6,349 nucleotides of DNA, taken from assembly GCA_021804195.1 (NCBI GenBank), contig JAJZKJ010000135.1, forward strand, positions 1 to 6,349, given 5' to 3'. The notes under the pieces were generated by a model. That model worked only from the letters and a program-made list of their open reading frames with translations. It was not told the DNA's origin and did not search any database. Positions within the stretch are counted from its first letter, which is position 1; each line of letters opens with the position of its first letter. The DNA comes from Acidobacteriota bacterium (GTDB taxonomy: Bacteria; Planctomycetota; Phycisphaerae; WQYP01; JAJZKJ01). Made by a program: the position numbers and the translations under genes. Of this stretch, positions 6,310-6,349 are shown piece after piece.

Positions 6310-6333
6310 GCACCACCGCAAGCACCACCGCAA
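6310..6333. repeat. 12-bp perfect tandem duplication at the right edge
   Basis: GCACCACCGCAA occurs twice without a gap (6310-6321 and 6322-6333) in a C-rich stretch running to the window end. On the minus strand one open frame reads through it as a Gly/Cys/Ala-rich tail ending at TAA 6272-6270, but another minus frame and one plus frame are also open, so no gene can be called. It may be the end of a low-complexity coding region or intergenic repeat DNA. Confidence 0.6.
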
Positions 6334-6349
6334 CCCCCGATCCCCACCG

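Noticed and set aside
6270..6349. Partial minus-strand gene entering from the right edge
   Set aside because: Only 25 codons are visible, two minus-strand frames are open there, and the repeat makes any frame look low-complexity; kept as a finding rather than a gene.
1..6349. CRISPR array, insertion sequence, tRNA or defence system
   Set aside because: No spaced direct repeats, transposase motifs, terminal inverted repeats, cloverleaf or CCA-like ends were seen on either strand.

Overview
The window looks like chromosomal DNA from a moderately GC-rich bacterium, most likely a planctomycete (Phycisphaerae-like) or another PVC-group member. The reason is the gene pair filling the first 5.5 kb. 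A VWA / glutamine-amidotransferase-like membrane protein is followed by a very large DUF4175-like membrane protein with a long helical region and a poly-glycine linker. As I recall the family, this pair closes MoxR-ATPase / DUF58 / BatA-type operons in Planctomycetota. The assignment rests on remembered family features, not on a search.

Layout. Positions 1-1938 (+) hold the 3' part of the VWA/GATase-like gene; its start lies left of the window. After 38 bases, with a hairpin over the stop codon, comes the 1181-codon gene at 1977-5522 (+). Positions 5523-5623 form a convergent intergenic gap with three consecutive hairpins. The hairpin at 5522-5555 has a T-run only on the minus-strand side and reads as a terminator for the gene coming from the right. 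Positions 5624-6100 (-) encode a small exported protein rich in Pro and Tyr, with a Trp/His/Arg-rich tail. Positions 6101-6349 contain no gene I can support. They hold a good ribosome binding site, a compact structured leader, an AT-rich promoter/operator-like region with several short repeats, and a C-rich edge with a 12-bp tandem duplication.

How the genes fit together. The two plus-strand genes are probably co-transcribed and make large envelope proteins. One has an extracytoplasmic-type VWA region, a degenerate amidotransferase-like fold without a catalytic cysteine, and a C-terminal anchor. The other has three N-terminal membrane helices, Ig-like beta domains and a long alanine/glutamine-rich helical region. 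By analogy with MoxR/Bat clusters they may belong to a chaperone-linked envelope assembly or stress complex, but no function is shown here. The minus-strand gene is a separate transcription unit with its own control region. I see no mobile element, CRISPR array, tRNA, rRNA or defence system. The observations most worth following are the RNA/DNA structures around the small exported gene.
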